Positions 28,401-43,400 of a stretch of DNA of 64,000 nucleotides are shown here, piece after piece (position 1 is the first letter of the stretch; each line of letters starts with the position of its first letter). A program made the translations under genes and the position numbers. Origin of the DNA: Chaetorhynchus papuensis. Its lineage: Eukaryota > Chordata > Aves > Passeriformes > Rhipiduridae. The stretch is taken from positions 1,540,487-1,604,486 of the forward strand of contig VWYX01000013.1 in the NCBI GenBank assembly GCA_013396525.1, given 5' to 3'. The notes under the pieces were generated by a model. It had not been told where the DNA came from, did not search any database, and saw nothing but the letters and a program-made list of their open reading frames with translations.

Positions 28401-31400
28401 TATCAGTTGACTGAGCAAGGCCTAGAGGAGAATATAGTAATCCACAACTACAGGAGGATTCTAGCTGAATCCACTGAGAGAAAGCAATTTATTTAGTGTA
28501 AATGGAGTGATAAAAGGGATTTATAAGAGGGAAAAAAAATCACTCTAAAGGTTAGTGAATCATTTCTACTAGCCAAGAGGAATAGGAGAGTTCCCCCTTT
28601 TGTGGCATTAGAGCTGCACTAGATAACAAAGCAGGAGGCAATAAATCCTGCTTTCTCATAAAGGTGAACTTGATGATGAGCATTACAATGCTGTGTGGCT
28701 CTGAGGTGCTGACAAAGCTGTTGGGAATGTAGAAATCTTTACCAAGGACTCCTAAATATGGTCTATAGTCTCAGAACCTTTCATCAAATGCTGCTTTGAT
28801 TTGCTGTGCTTTATCTCTATGTAAAAATTCTGAAATTAAAGGGAGTGCTTTGATTTTCATCTTCAAAATATCAAAACTAATACTGGTATTGCTGGTATTA
28901 GTGCACTTTTGGTTTGTTTGTTTTGGTGGTTTTTTTCCTGGTTTTGTTGGTTGTTTTTTTTCCTGGAACTATATTAAGTGAGGAGGCAGTCTGCAGCGTG
29001 GCTTTTAAAAACTGTATGAGTGCACATCTTATTATCCTGAAGTTGCAGTTATTTTCCCAGTGCTCATCTGTTACTCTTTTATTGGGTGCATGTTCCCCTT
29101 GGTACAGTGTGAGTGTCCCAACCCTGTGCTTGCTTGTACACTCAGCAGGTTTGTTACAGCGCTTGGTATTCTGCAGGTAAAGTCACTCTGCTGAGCAGTT
29201 GGGGGTTTTACAATCAGACCGAGAGCCAACACAGTATTTTGGATTTTAGTCACTGGCAACCTGATAAAAAAAATGAGGGATCTTCACTTTGTTTCTTTTT
29301 TATCTGTAAAATGTCCTAGCCTATTGTGTAAAGCTTTCCTGAACTAATATGTACATCTTTTTGCAGATTAAAATTGGAGGAGAGAAGAAAAGAGTTGATA
29401 CAGAAACTTGAAGAAACTACAAAGTTAACTACCTATTTGCATTCACAACTTAGGAGGTGAGACTGTACTGCATAATGTAAAACCTGTTTTGTAGCGGACC
29501 TGGATGTCTCAACTTCATTCTTAGGATTTTCTCTTAGCTGGAGGCTCAGCAAAATTTGTTTAATATTTAACTAAGAAAATGTAAGTGTAATAGCTTCAAG
29601 CATTTTGTCACCATGCAAACCTGGTGTACTTTTATCATTTCAGTAAATTTTCTAAGTTGATAGTTCTTTTATTGTTCTGGAAACAACTTTTAAGTGTTTA
29701 GAAGGGCCTGCTTGAATTATTTTTTCTGATGTTTTTTCCCAGCAGTCCTCCAGAACCGAGGCAGTGGCATTCAGTTTCTCTGGCCTGGCAGGACTACTAT
29801 TATTATATTATTAACTATATATTATTATAATTATCTCCTATTATTAACAGGACAAGAGTGCATGTTACAGCCTTTGCCATAATTTATATAGTTGGATTTA
29901 CTGTGCATGTGGAATGCCTGTTGTCATACAGATGCAAAGCAGTTCTGCTATAAGTTGTCTTCTATCTGGCTTATTTCCCAGGTGCTTGGGCAGAGGGTAG
30001 GCTGCATGAATTGCTCTAGAGGTGGCAACACTCCTGTGCTGCCATAAGCTCCATCTTGGGGATCCCTGTGCTGTCACATTGACCACACGAGCACCCACGT
30101 CAGAGTGGAGCAGGTTTCCAATGGGATATAACAGCTGAGAAGGCTGCTGTTACTGTCAGACCAGTTTGTCAAATCTGGGGCCTTCTCCAGAAGAAAAGAG
30201 GCTTAGGCAGCTGGCCATAAGCTGGATAATAAATTGTTCTGGTAGTGTGCAGGTTGGGCACACTGGTGCCAAGGTTTGGGTGCTTCAAAAACATAATGCC
30301 CCAAGCAGCTTTTGGTTGTGTTCTGTTACAGGGCTGTTTCAGTCAAGCTTCCCTCTCTTTATTCTGTTTTGTGCTGGTTTAGTTTAGTCACATCACTGTG
30401 TGTTTGTGCTTTCTTTGCAGCCTCTCAGCTAGTACATTATCTGTGTCTTCAGGGAGCAGTTTGGGATCCCTGGCATCCAGCCGGGGATCTCTGAACACAT
30501 CAAGCAGAGGATCGCTAAACTCGCTCAGCTCCACGGATCTCTACTATAACCAAGGGGATCAAGTTGCAGATTTGGACTATCAGTACAAACTTGATTTCAT
30601 ATTGCAAGAAAAAACTGGTTACATTCCTTCGGGGCCTATCACTACTATTCATGAAAATGAAGTGGTCAGTTCCCATGGGAGACTGGGTTACAGTGACTCT
30701 CCTTCAGCTGCAGACCATCCCAAATTGACTGAACCTCCCAAATCTGTGACATCACTGTCTTCCAGATCCTCACTCTCCTCCTTGTCCCCCCCAGGCTCCC
30801 CTTTGGTTTTAGAAGCTGCATTTTCAGTGTCAGCTCAAAATTCCCCTCTGCATCACCTTATTACGGACTTTGAAGACTCTGACCTTTCAGGTGATTTTGC
30901 AGGCATTAGCTTCTGCGAGAACCAAATACTATTGGACTGTGAAGCCAGAGCAGGATCTCAGATTCCTACAGATGATAAAGATCTAAATGTTAGGCAGCCT
31001 TTGCCTTCTCTTCATGAAGGAAGTTCAGGTAATTACGGGAAAAAAAAAAATATAATGTCAAATACATGCGTAACATGAAAATTAACAGCTGGCTCTGGAA
31101 CAGAAGAGGTAGCTTGTGTAACTGAAGAGTATCTTGCTCAGCATGCACTTGCCATGGTGGGCAGTCAGTAGTTTTGAGGGATGTTACACCTAACTTCTAG
31201 TTTTGGCTGCAGAGAGCTGCAATCACCCTGATTCTGTCTACCCTTCTCAATAGCTATTTTAGAAAGAAAGTTCATTTACTGCAGTCTGTCATGAAAACAA
31301 CACAAAAACTGAAGCTTGATTTTGAAAGCATGGAGGATGCATGGTGTTCCTAGGTTTTAACAGGATTTATGGATATAGAGCAAATACCCTCTGCTGGTTT

Positions 31401-34400
31401 TTTTGATAACTTGAAATCAGATCCTTTGTTTCTCATTGAAGAGTAAGTTACAAAGTGACATACTCAGTAAAAAGAACTTCTGGACTGAGAATTATGTGTA
31501 CCTAATTATTTGAGCCTGCTACCACTGAAAGATCTGCAGTTCATTTTGAGTTGAGAAGCAGGCGACTACATGCCACGTAAGTTACAGTGAGAGTTTCTCC
31601 ATTTTTAACATGGATTTCATAGCTGTTAGCTTTTTATCCAAGTTAGAACAGAGCTCCTAAGCTAGTCTAGGCTCCCCCTGCAGTCTGTGGGTAACTTCCA
31701 AAAGTTAGGACATCTCGTCCTAAAGCATAGTTCCGTTTAAGGAAGAAGGGATGAATGACTGTGAGTTATCAAGGTATCCTTAGTTACTAGTTAACTTTAA
31801 CTTTGAGGTAGCTGAATTAGGTGTGATGAATTCCACTTCTGGTCTGCAGCAAAAGCCATGCAACATACTTAATCATCTGATATCGTCAAAACCTTTGGCA
31901 GAGCCAGAATTTCAAAAATCCCAGCTGTCAAGAATTGATGGCTTGTGCTCAGTCTTAGAGTGCTGGCTTTGCTGCCTTTTGTTGGGGCTGACAGTATGTT
32001 GTGCTCTCTCTGCACATTTATTTTTTTCTAGTGTCATTCTGTGTCATTGTCTTCAAGTATGTTGCAAACCATTCATGTTTATGTTACACAGTGGCTCTGT
32101 TTTCTCAAGGAAGAACTGAGTGAGACAGATTTCCAGTAGTGCTGAGCATTGGCAGCCCTATTTGAAACCTGGTCAGTACCTGGCATTTCCAACGGTATTT
32201 CTGAGCTGGTAGGGAAGTAGCTAACTAAGGAGTTTGGTGTTTTAGAATAAATACAGCCTAGCTCTTGAGCATTGTCCAGATTTGTTGCCAAGTATGAACA
32301 CTTATGCTTGGAGTTTTCCAATATTTAATAAAAGTATGTGGACCTGTTCATACAGTTACATATTTTAATGAGAAATTTGCTTTTATTTTTGTAATTCTCT
32401 CAAGGAATTGTTGTAACATCTGTTGTCTAATTAGATTGGCTTACTGCAGTACTGTAGTAATTTCAATGTTGGCCAGAGCAATGTGGCACCAGAAGAGAAA
32501 GGTATGGTGTGCTTAGTACAAGCTGAGAGTCCCCACTCTGTTTCACTGTGAGGAAAGAAAACAAGAAATTGAATGATGTCCTAATGGTCTAAACCTGTGA
32601 AATGCAAAGTGAAAAAACATGGAAGGGGAATTTGGGGGAAAGGGGTCTTTTTGTCCTTTGTCTTTTTGGGATAGTTTAGCACAGTAGTTATTTTACTTTA
32701 GAGCCATATTATAAAAGATTGAAACACTATTTATTTTTCCTGCCTGTATTTCAGCAGCATATCCTTTCCAAATTAACAACAATTTTCAGTCTGTCTTTGC
32801 AATCTGGCTGCAACTCACCTAGTCTGAGAACTGAATACTAAATGGCTTGGACTTTGGGAACGCTTTGGACTATGTGGAATCAGATTTTTTTTTTAATTTA
32901 TTTCTATAGATCATTATTTTCAAAGGCATCATGTGGTTGTCTAACATTTTTTAACTTTTTGAGGACCTCTTATTCTGGATATTGTCAGGTTGCCTTTTCA
33001 GTCTATATAAGTAGTTATGGTTTTAAAATGTAAATTCATCCTTTGATTCTTTATACTGATACTTCCTCATGTAGCATCATATGCATAATACAAATTGTCT
33101 TTAAACCTGTACTAAGGCTGCCAAAACAAGTATTTGAATTTTGAATAGCCAGGTATTAACTAATTACACTTTAATACCTCTGGTTTCCACAGTAGAATGG
33201 GCCTCATGGTGAGACTTCAGTACATTAACAGTGAGACACAGACCTGGGCTTGGTTCAGTGTTTCCACTCCAGTTTCATTCTTGAAACTGCTGTGATGCTG
33301 AATGGGAAGGTGTGAACAAACTCAGCCAGAGGCATAGAGAATTTCAGCCTACACACTTAGGTTTTTACAAGACTGCAGATCTGAATACTGCTGAATCTTG
33401 GACACAGACAAAGACTCTAAGGTAGTACAGCTCCTGTCATCATGTAAACTGCACTGGCTCTCTAGATGCAGTGTTCACCTGCTTCTCTGGCTGTCTCTGG
33501 CTTTTCTGTACAGGTGAACCATAGAGATATTTGCTCCTCTGCACATGTCCCTGCTGTCAGAAACCAAGTTGGAATATCATGTAGTTCTTCCACAGTCAGT
33601 CTCTGTCATTGTCAAAGTCAATTCAGGCTGCTGCGGTAATTCCTGTGGGTAATCAATAAATCATGTCACCACCTTCACCCCTCGCATGGTGGGGGGGAAG
33701 GGAAAGAGCACATCATCATCAAGGAAAAAGCATTCCTACTGCCATAAATAAAAGCACAAATGCAGCAATCAATCATCTAATCTAGAGCCTTACATTTTAA
33801 CATCTTAACAGGATGTAAAGTCATGATTCAGATGGGGATGATAATGCATACCAATATCCTCACCCGTTGGCAGATAAAAGGACTGCATAGGCCCTCAGCT
33901 CACTGTGCTGCAGAATGTGGCTTCACGGCATGACACTCGCATATGAATGCAAGTTGAAGATTAAAGCTAAGTAGTCATTGAGAGGCTGTAGCATAGAAAG
34001 TTTTTGATGATAGTAAACCAGAGAGGATTTCTAGCAGTTATATCACTGGGGAGAGGGTGTCTGTCTGACTTTTGAATATTTAATAAACAGTAGGCAAGCA
34101 CTTGGCATGTAGCTGAAGTGTTGCCACAGTGTTCACTGTGAACATGGCAAAAACTTTAAACATGGTTTGAAGTTCAGGATAATGAGGGTTGATAATGAAG
34201 GACAATAACTAGCTGAACACATAAGGGTGATCATAGAAGGCTGTGTCTCTGGGAAGGAATAATAGTACATTTTCAAGTTCATCAGTCTGGTTATATCTGT
34301 AGCCAGAATACGTGGTAACAGCAGCACACTCTCAGAATGTTTAATGATATGGAACAAAACTACTCTGTGGTACTCAGTTAAGGGTCACCGCTTTCAACTT

Positions 34401-37400
34401 GACAACTTTCTAAGCTATGCTCATCTCTCTTTCTGACTATTAATCTCTTGGACTAATTTTCATTCTTTTTCCTTTTTGTAGGTGGTGATTTACCAAGGAG
34501 AACAGCTGCTCATCTGCTTGAGGAGAAAACAGCTTGTGTATCTGCTGCTGTGTCGGACGAGTCTGTAGCTGGAGATAGTGGTGTATATGAAGCTTCTGTG
34601 AAACAGTAGGTTTGAGAAATCATGCAAGTCTTACCACCAAAAATTTAAATTTATCTATGATCAGTTACACAGTACCAGCAGAGTTGTTCATGTGCCCTGC
34701 CTTTTTTAGAAATAATTTGTACTTTTAGATGGAAAGGACGGCGTATTTGCCAAACAATGAAGTTTGATTTGGGTTATTTTTTGTGCTTGTATAATTTGGT
34801 TGGATAGCATTAATATATATTTCCTTATAATCTTGGGGGTTTTTTTCTTGCTAGAAGTGTTCCCCAGAGAAAAGTTTGATGTAAAACGATGCAGGTTCTG
34901 GCATGTGACTCTATTGACACTACTCAGAGTTACTGTTTTTACTTCTTGTTTTGTTTAGGATTTTTAAGATTGCATAGCATTTTTTAAAATGTTTTTATTT
35001 TTAAAAAGAGGTTATAGAAAAGACAAGAAAAAACTGTTGTAATGATGGTATTAAAATAATCCAGGTTGAGGTATAGGGTTCACTGTGGTGATCAGGATAT
35101 AAGAAACATACTTGCTGTTACTTTTTGACCAGACAACTTCTGTAGGATTCTTCATACTGGTTTATGTAGTATTGCCTGTAATCTTCAGTAATCAGCCTAA
35201 GGCCTTTCTGAATCATTGCTGCAGTTGTCAAACTATTCCAGCAGTGACTGTCCCTAAAACAAGCACTGCTGTTGTGTAGGCTCTGAAATTCTTACTTGGA
35301 GTGCATGCTGTCATTAAATCAGCATGTTTAGGAGAATGGATATAGGTTCTGTGTATGCATACCTTAATAATTGCTGAAAGCTAACTATAATTTTCCTGAA
35401 TTTGAGTATTTGCCTGGTTTTCCTAGACCAAATGAAAATGAGGACATCGTATATAGTGAAGATGATGCAACAACTCTAGAGGCTGCTCAGGTACAAATAG
35501 GACTCAGGTGAGTGACCAGCAAAGGGAATATTTCTGTTCATACATAAATGTGAATAGTAAACTTCCCTCATGTTGTCCTTTCTTTAACAGATATGACCAC
35601 AGCAATTCAAGTTTCGTGATAATCATAGCTCGGCTTAGAAACCTTCCAGCATTTTCTGTCCCCCTTGGCTCTAAGGTGTAAGTCAAACAATCACTGAGAA
35701 GTAGTGTTGAAATACAAGAATATAATAATAAATTGTAAAAAATTCTCTAAAGGAATCGACTGATTTACAGTTTAAGAGCACTGAAATACGTACAAAACTT
35801 TTCAAACTCTTGTAGTATTTAGCTTTTGCATATTCCAGCATGAAAAAGAAGTTATCGGGAAACTTGCACATTCCACTAAAGTGGAATAAAAAGGATTTTT
35901 AAATGGTGTTTTATCTAGTGCTTCTAAACATTCTGTAGCTTTGTGAGTGCAAAACAGCTATGCTGTAGTTACTAAAAACATTCTTTTGATACTCTGGCAT
36001 CCTTTCAACTCAGAATGTTGTCTTTTTACATTTATGTGTCTTATTGATGTAAAATGGTATTTAAAGTAGTATTTGTCTTTTAAGTGAGCTTTCAAAGGAA
36101 AGGGGTCATTTAATATATTGCAAGTGGATAAGCACAGTCACATTGAGATACACCATCCCTAACAACTGGATCTTGGACGTCTGTTAAGAATTAGTTCTTG
36201 AGTCAAATTGCACCAACATGCAAAGTCTAAAAATAAATTACAGTGCAAGTCATATGTGGAAAATGAACAGAAATGTCTGAATATGTTACCAGTGAATTTC
36301 TAATCCAAAATTCTCATCTGTATAAATAAGTATAGCTTGCCTTGGGGACACTTGTACTTGAGTGAGCTTTTTGACAGACTGTAAGACTACCTTAAACTGT
36401 TGAAAAGCTTAATAAGATTGGAGTAGGACATAATCAATCCTTGGAAAATTTGGTTTTCTTGCAGGTGTCTTTCCCTTTGTATCCCATTGCCTTAAATTTG
36501 ATTGGCAGATAAATAGGAAGCCACTGGGTATGGAAAGGATGCATTAAGGATAGAGGCCTGGGTGCTTGCTGGATTTTTCTGTTTGTTTTTGTTAATAACA
36601 AATGGTTGTTCTACTACTACCCTTCCTTCTCTGAACTAGTCTTTCCTCTGCTGACCTTCCAAGTCCACTAAAATATAGCACAATAATACAGAAAAACTAA
36701 AGAAGAGTAAATTTCTCTTTTTTAAAATTAACATTAAGGACATGTTTCCTCCCGTCTGTGAGATGATCTTCATTGTTTACAGTACTGAACTTGGATAGAG
36801 TCAGAAACTGCTACCTCTCTTGCTACTACCAGGCACAAAAATTCCCTTTTGCGAAATGTTTTTGCAAGAGACAAGAGGAGTTTCTGACTCATCTTTGTCA
36901 CCTCTTTTGCATTCCACTGATTAGTTACTGTTTCATTTTGTTGCTATGCAGTCCTTAAGGTGATGGGGTGAACTTTTCTCATGCATCACCAGCAAGTGCC
37001 AATTTCAACAGAGGTAAAGATTTGGTTTTGTTTCTGGCAGGTATATCAGAGTAGCAGTCCTTCCATCCTCCACTGATATCAGCTGTCTGTTCCGCACTAA
37101 AGTTCATCCTGCCATGGAAACCGTTTTATTCAACGAGATATTCAGAGTAGCCATTTCTCAAGTAACACTGCTGCAGAAGACACTGAGAGTAGATGTTTGT
37201 GCTGTCAGTAGAAGTCATCGGGAAGAATGCTTGGTATGCAGTTTTATTTCTGGTGCTTTTTTGGCATGCATTTGTTTGTAGTGTCCCCTCTTGTTTTGAT
37301 GGTCAAGGCTGCTAAAATTTCACAGCCCTTGGAGACAAAGTCTGAAGCATAACTTAGTTGTTGCTATAGTACCTAGAATACTGCCTTTCTCTGAAACTCC

Positions 37401-40400
37401 TGATACAGAATCTAATCCTGGATGGAAGGTGTTTTGATAATTCTAACACTACCTTAACCCTTTAATTACAGATTGATATTCCCTCCATGCCATTTTATAC
37501 ATAAAACTCCTGCAAACTTCAATGCAACATTACTTTAACCCTAGGTTTTAAAGTAAAAGCTGAAGAAGAGCCACAGTAAAAATAAAAAAAAAAGAGAGAG
37601 CAAACCCTCATTATCACAACTTTTCACAAAGAACAAACTAAATTACATTTTGGATGTTATTTTAGATTATATGATGGACACCTTTTTGGTCTTTATGATC
37701 TGCTGAAATAATAAAAAGGCATGACATTTATAGATCAGCCCATTGGAAGCTGTCACTTTAAATTTTGTTGTTAATTGTAGTCATCACCGAATCAGTGATG
37801 CTTCATTTACTTCCAAAGTGCTTTTGCATGGTCTGGTACAACTCTAGTTTTTCATCATGAGAGGGATTTTAGTAGCACAGTGAGATTTTTTCAATTACAA
37901 CACACTGAAGTGATGCTGGAATCTGCTGGGGTTCATCAGCTCCAACTACTGTGAAATAGCCTCACTTTCAGAATGTAGAAGTTAACTTAATTTCTGGGGA
38001 ATGCATTGGCCTCTTTCAGTATGTAAGAGTTTTCCCCTGAGGAAAGGGAAGGGCAACAGAACAAAAATGCAACATCAGGCAGGATATAAAGGTGAAGAAA
38101 GGACTCAACAATAACAAAAAGTCACAGTGAAGACAAGGGTTATTCACAAGATCAATTGAAAGAGCTGGGAGTGCCACCCCCAGCAGAAAGCCCTGGACAA
38201 CATGACCAGAGTCTTGGCAAGAGCTCTGTGTGCAGCCCAGTAGCTGTGGAGATAACACACTTTGCCAAAGAACAGAGGATTTTAATCTCCAAGGCACAGC
38301 CCAAACATGAGTACTTCAGAAGTTTTCCCAGAGTACCAACTCGGTGGATGTCAGCGCTTGTCCAAATGAAAGGGTTTCTTAATCTCTTTTACTGGCTCTT
38401 CATCTCCTCCTTCCCTTGTTTGAGCAAGCAAAGTCATCCATTATTTGCCCTATGGATAGTTTTTGTGGTGGGACAGCTGAAAAATCGTGTGACACTTGCT
38501 GCGTCACGAGCTGGTGCTGCACAGGTTTTCATTACTGAATGCACTAGAGCAGGTGTGGGCAATACCATGGTATGGGGGGTGGGGAGAAATTCTGAACACT
38601 GAAATAAGAGATGGCAGAATGGACAATATGAAGGACTTTTCAATGTGCTTCTGTTTTTCTATTTTAACTGGAAGTGGAGGGCAATACAAACTGTACAGTT
38701 AAAAAGGGGATTCAGGTTCATGTCAGATTTGTACTGCCTGTTTTGCATGATAAGTACATTAGAATTTCAGCTGTTTTGTAGGAAACAGAACAAATTTAAA
38801 TAATTTTCTTCCCTTTTCTTATTTTGTGCAGGCTGGGATTCAGATCAGCCTAGCAGATTTATCACTTTCTGATGAGACCTGTACTCTGTGGTACAACCTG
38901 TTGCCTTGCAAGCAGAGTCCTGGCAAAAAACCCAAGGAACAAAATGATGAATACATGTTTCTGTTAAGCAAGCAATCGCAGTCTTTGGACTCACTGGACT
39001 TGGTGAGCAATGTGTTGGCTCTTACTGTGATAGGAAGAAAAAAGCCAGACTCCAATTGTGCTGTTGCATTGTAGTTATTTGAATGTGTGAACTGCCCTCC
39101 CCTGAAGGTCCAAGGCTCTGTTTTGCAGGCACTTTTGTCTGAAGTGACTTCCTGTGAGTAGGGCCTATATGGGGTGTCAGACAGGAGTGGGGATGGGGAG
39201 AAGCTTTTTACTGGATACAAAATTGCACTCCCAATATGAAACCTTCAATTGTGTTTCTCTTTAGAAAGAATGTTATTGAAGAGTTTCCTTAAGTGTATAA
39301 TTTATTTTCACATGAACACCTTAAAAATTGCTATTTATTAACTATTTGAAGCTGCATACTTAAAGCCGTTGCATTGAACATGTTGTTTATGCAAAACATA
39401 CTAACTCTTCTGGTTAAATAAGCTTTTCTGCTTTAATCCCTTCTTAAGAGAACTGCATAGAAAATGTAACTTGGAAGAGCACTCTTTTTTCACCTAAGAA
39501 CATTACAAGTATGAGTGGGAAGACAATGCATATTTGATCACATTATCATTTTTAAACCAACTGTTTTTCATTGAGATTTACTCTGTTTAAAAATAATCAT
39601 TCAGTGTGCTATAGACTGACAATTCAAACCCCTTAACCTTGTGATCTGTTTCTGCTGACATCAGGGATCAGTAGGGTAATGCAGCTCTTGCAAGAGTTGT
39701 CATTTTTTTACTTGTTATGTATCATTCAATTCCGGTTTTATCTTCTTTTTCCTTGTGAGCAGGATGCTGTGTCAGCTCTGCTGGAAAGGACATCTGCTGA
39801 GCTGGAAGCAGTAGAACAAGAGCTGGCTGAGGATGAGGAGAAGGAACAGGAGCAAAGGGCCTCTGAGGAAGACTGGTAAAGCCACATTCCCTTCCTCACT
39901 GTTCATGCCTGAATGATTCAGCTAATTCTTCCTTTTCTTAGAGAAACAAAAGGGCTGTACTTTTGGAGATCATAGGCTCATAGAATGGTATGGGTTGGAA
40001 GGGATCTTTAAAGATCATCCAGTCTAACACCACTGCCATGGGCAGGGACACTTTAACTAGACCAGGTTGCTCAACATCCCATCCAACCTGGCATTGAACA
40101 TTTCCAAGGACAGGACATCCACAGCTTCTCTGGACAACTTGTTCCAGTGCCTCACCACCTCTGGAATTAGAGTAAAGTCTTGTTCTATTGTGTGGTCAAT
40201 TAATTCACGATCTTTTAGGTTTACAGTGTCTTGGCTGCTCTATGAATTCTTACTGCCAATGCTCCTCCATTTCATGTACATCTTCCTATGAAACCACTTG
40301 GGCTGTGAAGCCGCTGGAAGGGTAGCAAAATATCAAATATTTTAGTTGCATTAAGTGTAACAAGGAAGTAACAGGATTTGAAAAGAGAGCTGCTGTATGA

Positions 40401-43400
40401 CAAAGTCAGTGTGGGTCAGCTTCTATTGATGGTCTTGTTTTTGAAGAAATTGTGAGCTTTCCCAAGAAACAGATTTCTTGCTAAATTGCTATTTGAGTTC
40501 TGTTATTGTGCAATTTCTTAGCTGCAGTGTAGAAGTAAATACATGCTTTTTTATGGGGGAAGGGGAGAGTTGCATTTTTGTTTTATGAACTTATCACCAT
40601 TACAGCTGTTGAATATAGTGCAGTGTTGTCATAACGACCTCGAAGGTGAACTGTAGTAGCACTTGCTGGGTTTTGCTGGAGGCAGAAATGAAATGGGCCT
40701 TCACATGAACTTAGTGGAAGCATTTGGATGATAGTTGTTTTCCCTGTCAGGAAAATGCATACCCCATACATGGGTGCAGGTCTGGGCTTTCTGGTATCTT
40801 TCTCTGGTGAGCTTTTTCAGTTTCAGAATAAGCCTGGGCTGCTTCTGTTCATACAGGCTGGAGATGCTTGCAGAGGCCTCTGATGAAATTGTGGATGAAG
40901 AGGAAGATGGTATTAAGCTGGCAGTAGGATGTAATGATGACATGGGGTTACTCGTGGATGCACCAGCAATGGATGAAGACAAGAACAGAGAGAACAGCGA
41001 TGAGGCCTGTGAAAGCCAGCAAGCTGCTCTAATTCTAACGCTGGTGAATATCTTAAAATTCACATTCCCGCAGTATCTTACTGTGTCTAAAAATCTGTTT
41101 CTGAGCAATTAATATAGAAGTCGGCTGCATCTAAGCATTTACAATTTGATGTGGCCTTTGCTGTAGCACTTGTCAGCATGTACTTGTAACAAAATTGGTG
41201 TGGTCACTTCTGGACTATGAAGAGGACATTGAACAGACATGCTAGGCAGAACTCTTAAGTCCAGGACAATTAACCAAGACTCTCTATCTTCACTTTTTTT
41301 ATTGCGTATGGAGAATATTCAAAATACAAAGCAGTTCAGTAGCTTCAGCTTGTGCATATTTAAAATATTTCTGCACATCTGTTTCATTGTTTCCTTTTTT
41401 TTCCCTCAGATTCATCTGCTAAACACATGACATGGGTCAAGATCTTTAAACCAATGCAGGGATTTCCTTATTTTTTCCCTTTGTTTTAGGACATGAAATA
41501 CAAAAGCTGTCTTAGCAGAAAAAAGGACAAAAGATTAATGAACAGAAAATTCCAAAATATGTGTTAAAACTGTGTATACTTTTGAACTATTGAGGATACT
41601 GTTGTACCCACACACCGCATAAAGCAAATTCTAATTCCATGTTCTTGGTAACTGTTGTCTTTAAATTATATTCCACTTTCTTAAAAGCACTTTTAGTAGA
41701 TGTTTAGTAAACATATGCCTGATGTGGTAGCACACTCTCAGAAATCAAATTCTAAGAAGCTTTCTGCATCTTAATGAAAACACCGTTGCATGTTTTTAAC
41801 CCACAAGTTCTATAAAATAGCAGAGGTAAAAAGACAGAGTGACATCTCGTTCCTTCAACTTTGTGACAATACAAAAGTTTAACATCTCAGTGGACTTACT
41901 GGAAACAGTAATTAACTTCCAATTAATGTGGCAAGATGCCAGATGAGCTAAGGCTGTGGTATTAAAAGGACTGACAGTCTGCTGGGTAGCAAGTGAATAT
42001 AGATCAAAGCCCTAACTCGGCAAGGGGAGACAGCAAGGACACATGTGAAGGTCAGACACGCACACAAGTGCTCTGCTAGGCCTGGGCTGGGTGGACCTGG
42101 ACAATGAGTGAAAGACAGCCGACTCCACTGCAGAATCAGCCACAGCATAGATCTCTGTATGCCAGATCCTCTCGGGGTTGCTGTTGTGCTGTTTAGGTCA
42201 CTGTATTTATCACCTGCACTTTGAAAACCATGAACCTCATTAAATTACCCAAGCTGAAGAAAAAGCCCCAGTGCACATCAGTAACACTGGATGTTCCAGC
42301 TGCTGCAGAGCTTGGTCTAGCCCAGCAGCCAGGATGAATGCAGCATGGAAGTAAGCACAGGCTGTACCGCCCACGGGGATGGGGGCACTTGAGGCTCCCT
42401 CTGGCACATGTGAGGCAGCTCTAGTAGGCAGCAGGCTGTGCTGAGGGACAGCAGACAGCAGTGTCTTTTCCCTGGGTTCACAAGGCTGGTGAAGCTCTGG
42501 AGATTGCCAAAAAGCAGCCCTGCTGCTGAGGCTTGGGAATGTATGGCAGTGTGTCTGGAAGGACCTGGGCAGTGTAACTTTCCCAGCTGTCCCCTTTCAG
42601 CGTGCACAGGCACCATCTCTGGCATGGCAGAACCTTGCTCTTCTGCAAATATCAACCAAAGTAAATATAAATATGCAATAATCATAATGTCTGCAAATGG
42701 CAAAGCAAAACATTTCTTGCACTGTGTTTGCATCAAACCATCTGCCAAGCAGCAAAGGCCTTTCTGCAAAAGCTTTGGTTTTACTGGCTACAAAGCCTCT
42801 CCACACACTCTTAAGCCTCTTGGGAATTTTGTATTTCTTTACTTAGAATAGCTTCTCTCTAAATGCATGGTGCTTTTTGCATGGTCTTTTTCCATCCACT
42901 GCAAGGTGACAAGAGTGCTTGTAAAATCTGAAGGCACAAAAACTCTGTGGTGGCATGTATCTGGTTACAGTAAGTCTTACACATTAAATTCCTTTTCACA
43001 GGTTGATAAAGAGACTAACACTGAGGAATCGCTTAATGAGAACACACCAGTCCGACCCAAGGACAGAGCCAGCTGGAGCTCCAGACAGCGTCCCTTTGTC
43101 AGGAACAGCATGATAGTGCGCTCCCAAACCTTCTCTCCAGGCGAGCGGAACCAATACATCTGTAGGGTAAGGGGAAAAACACTTGGAACGAAGAGCTATT
43201 AACTAAAGAGTCATTTAACTTCTTGGGAATGAAGCATTAATGACAGTGAGTCATGTACCAATTTTCCCTGCGAGAGGCAGAGCCTGTGCTTTCTCTAGAG
43301 TCTCTCCCTATCTGAGCTGATGCATAGTAGAATTGACTTTCAGCAGAGTTGCATACTCTTGCAAAACACCTCAACTAGGGCAAAAATACATCCTGTTGGA

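Noticed and set aside
38016..38702. Several overlapping open frames of up to 148 codons on both strands
   Set aside because: They lie inside a WWC2 intron, have no recognisable motif, and overlap each other in opposite strands and different frames, as chance frames do.
42317..42851. Open frames of 150 (-) and 137 (+) codons over the same bases
   Set aside because: Both strands are open over a GC-richer intronic stretch; no family similarity, no supporting splice or promoter signals.
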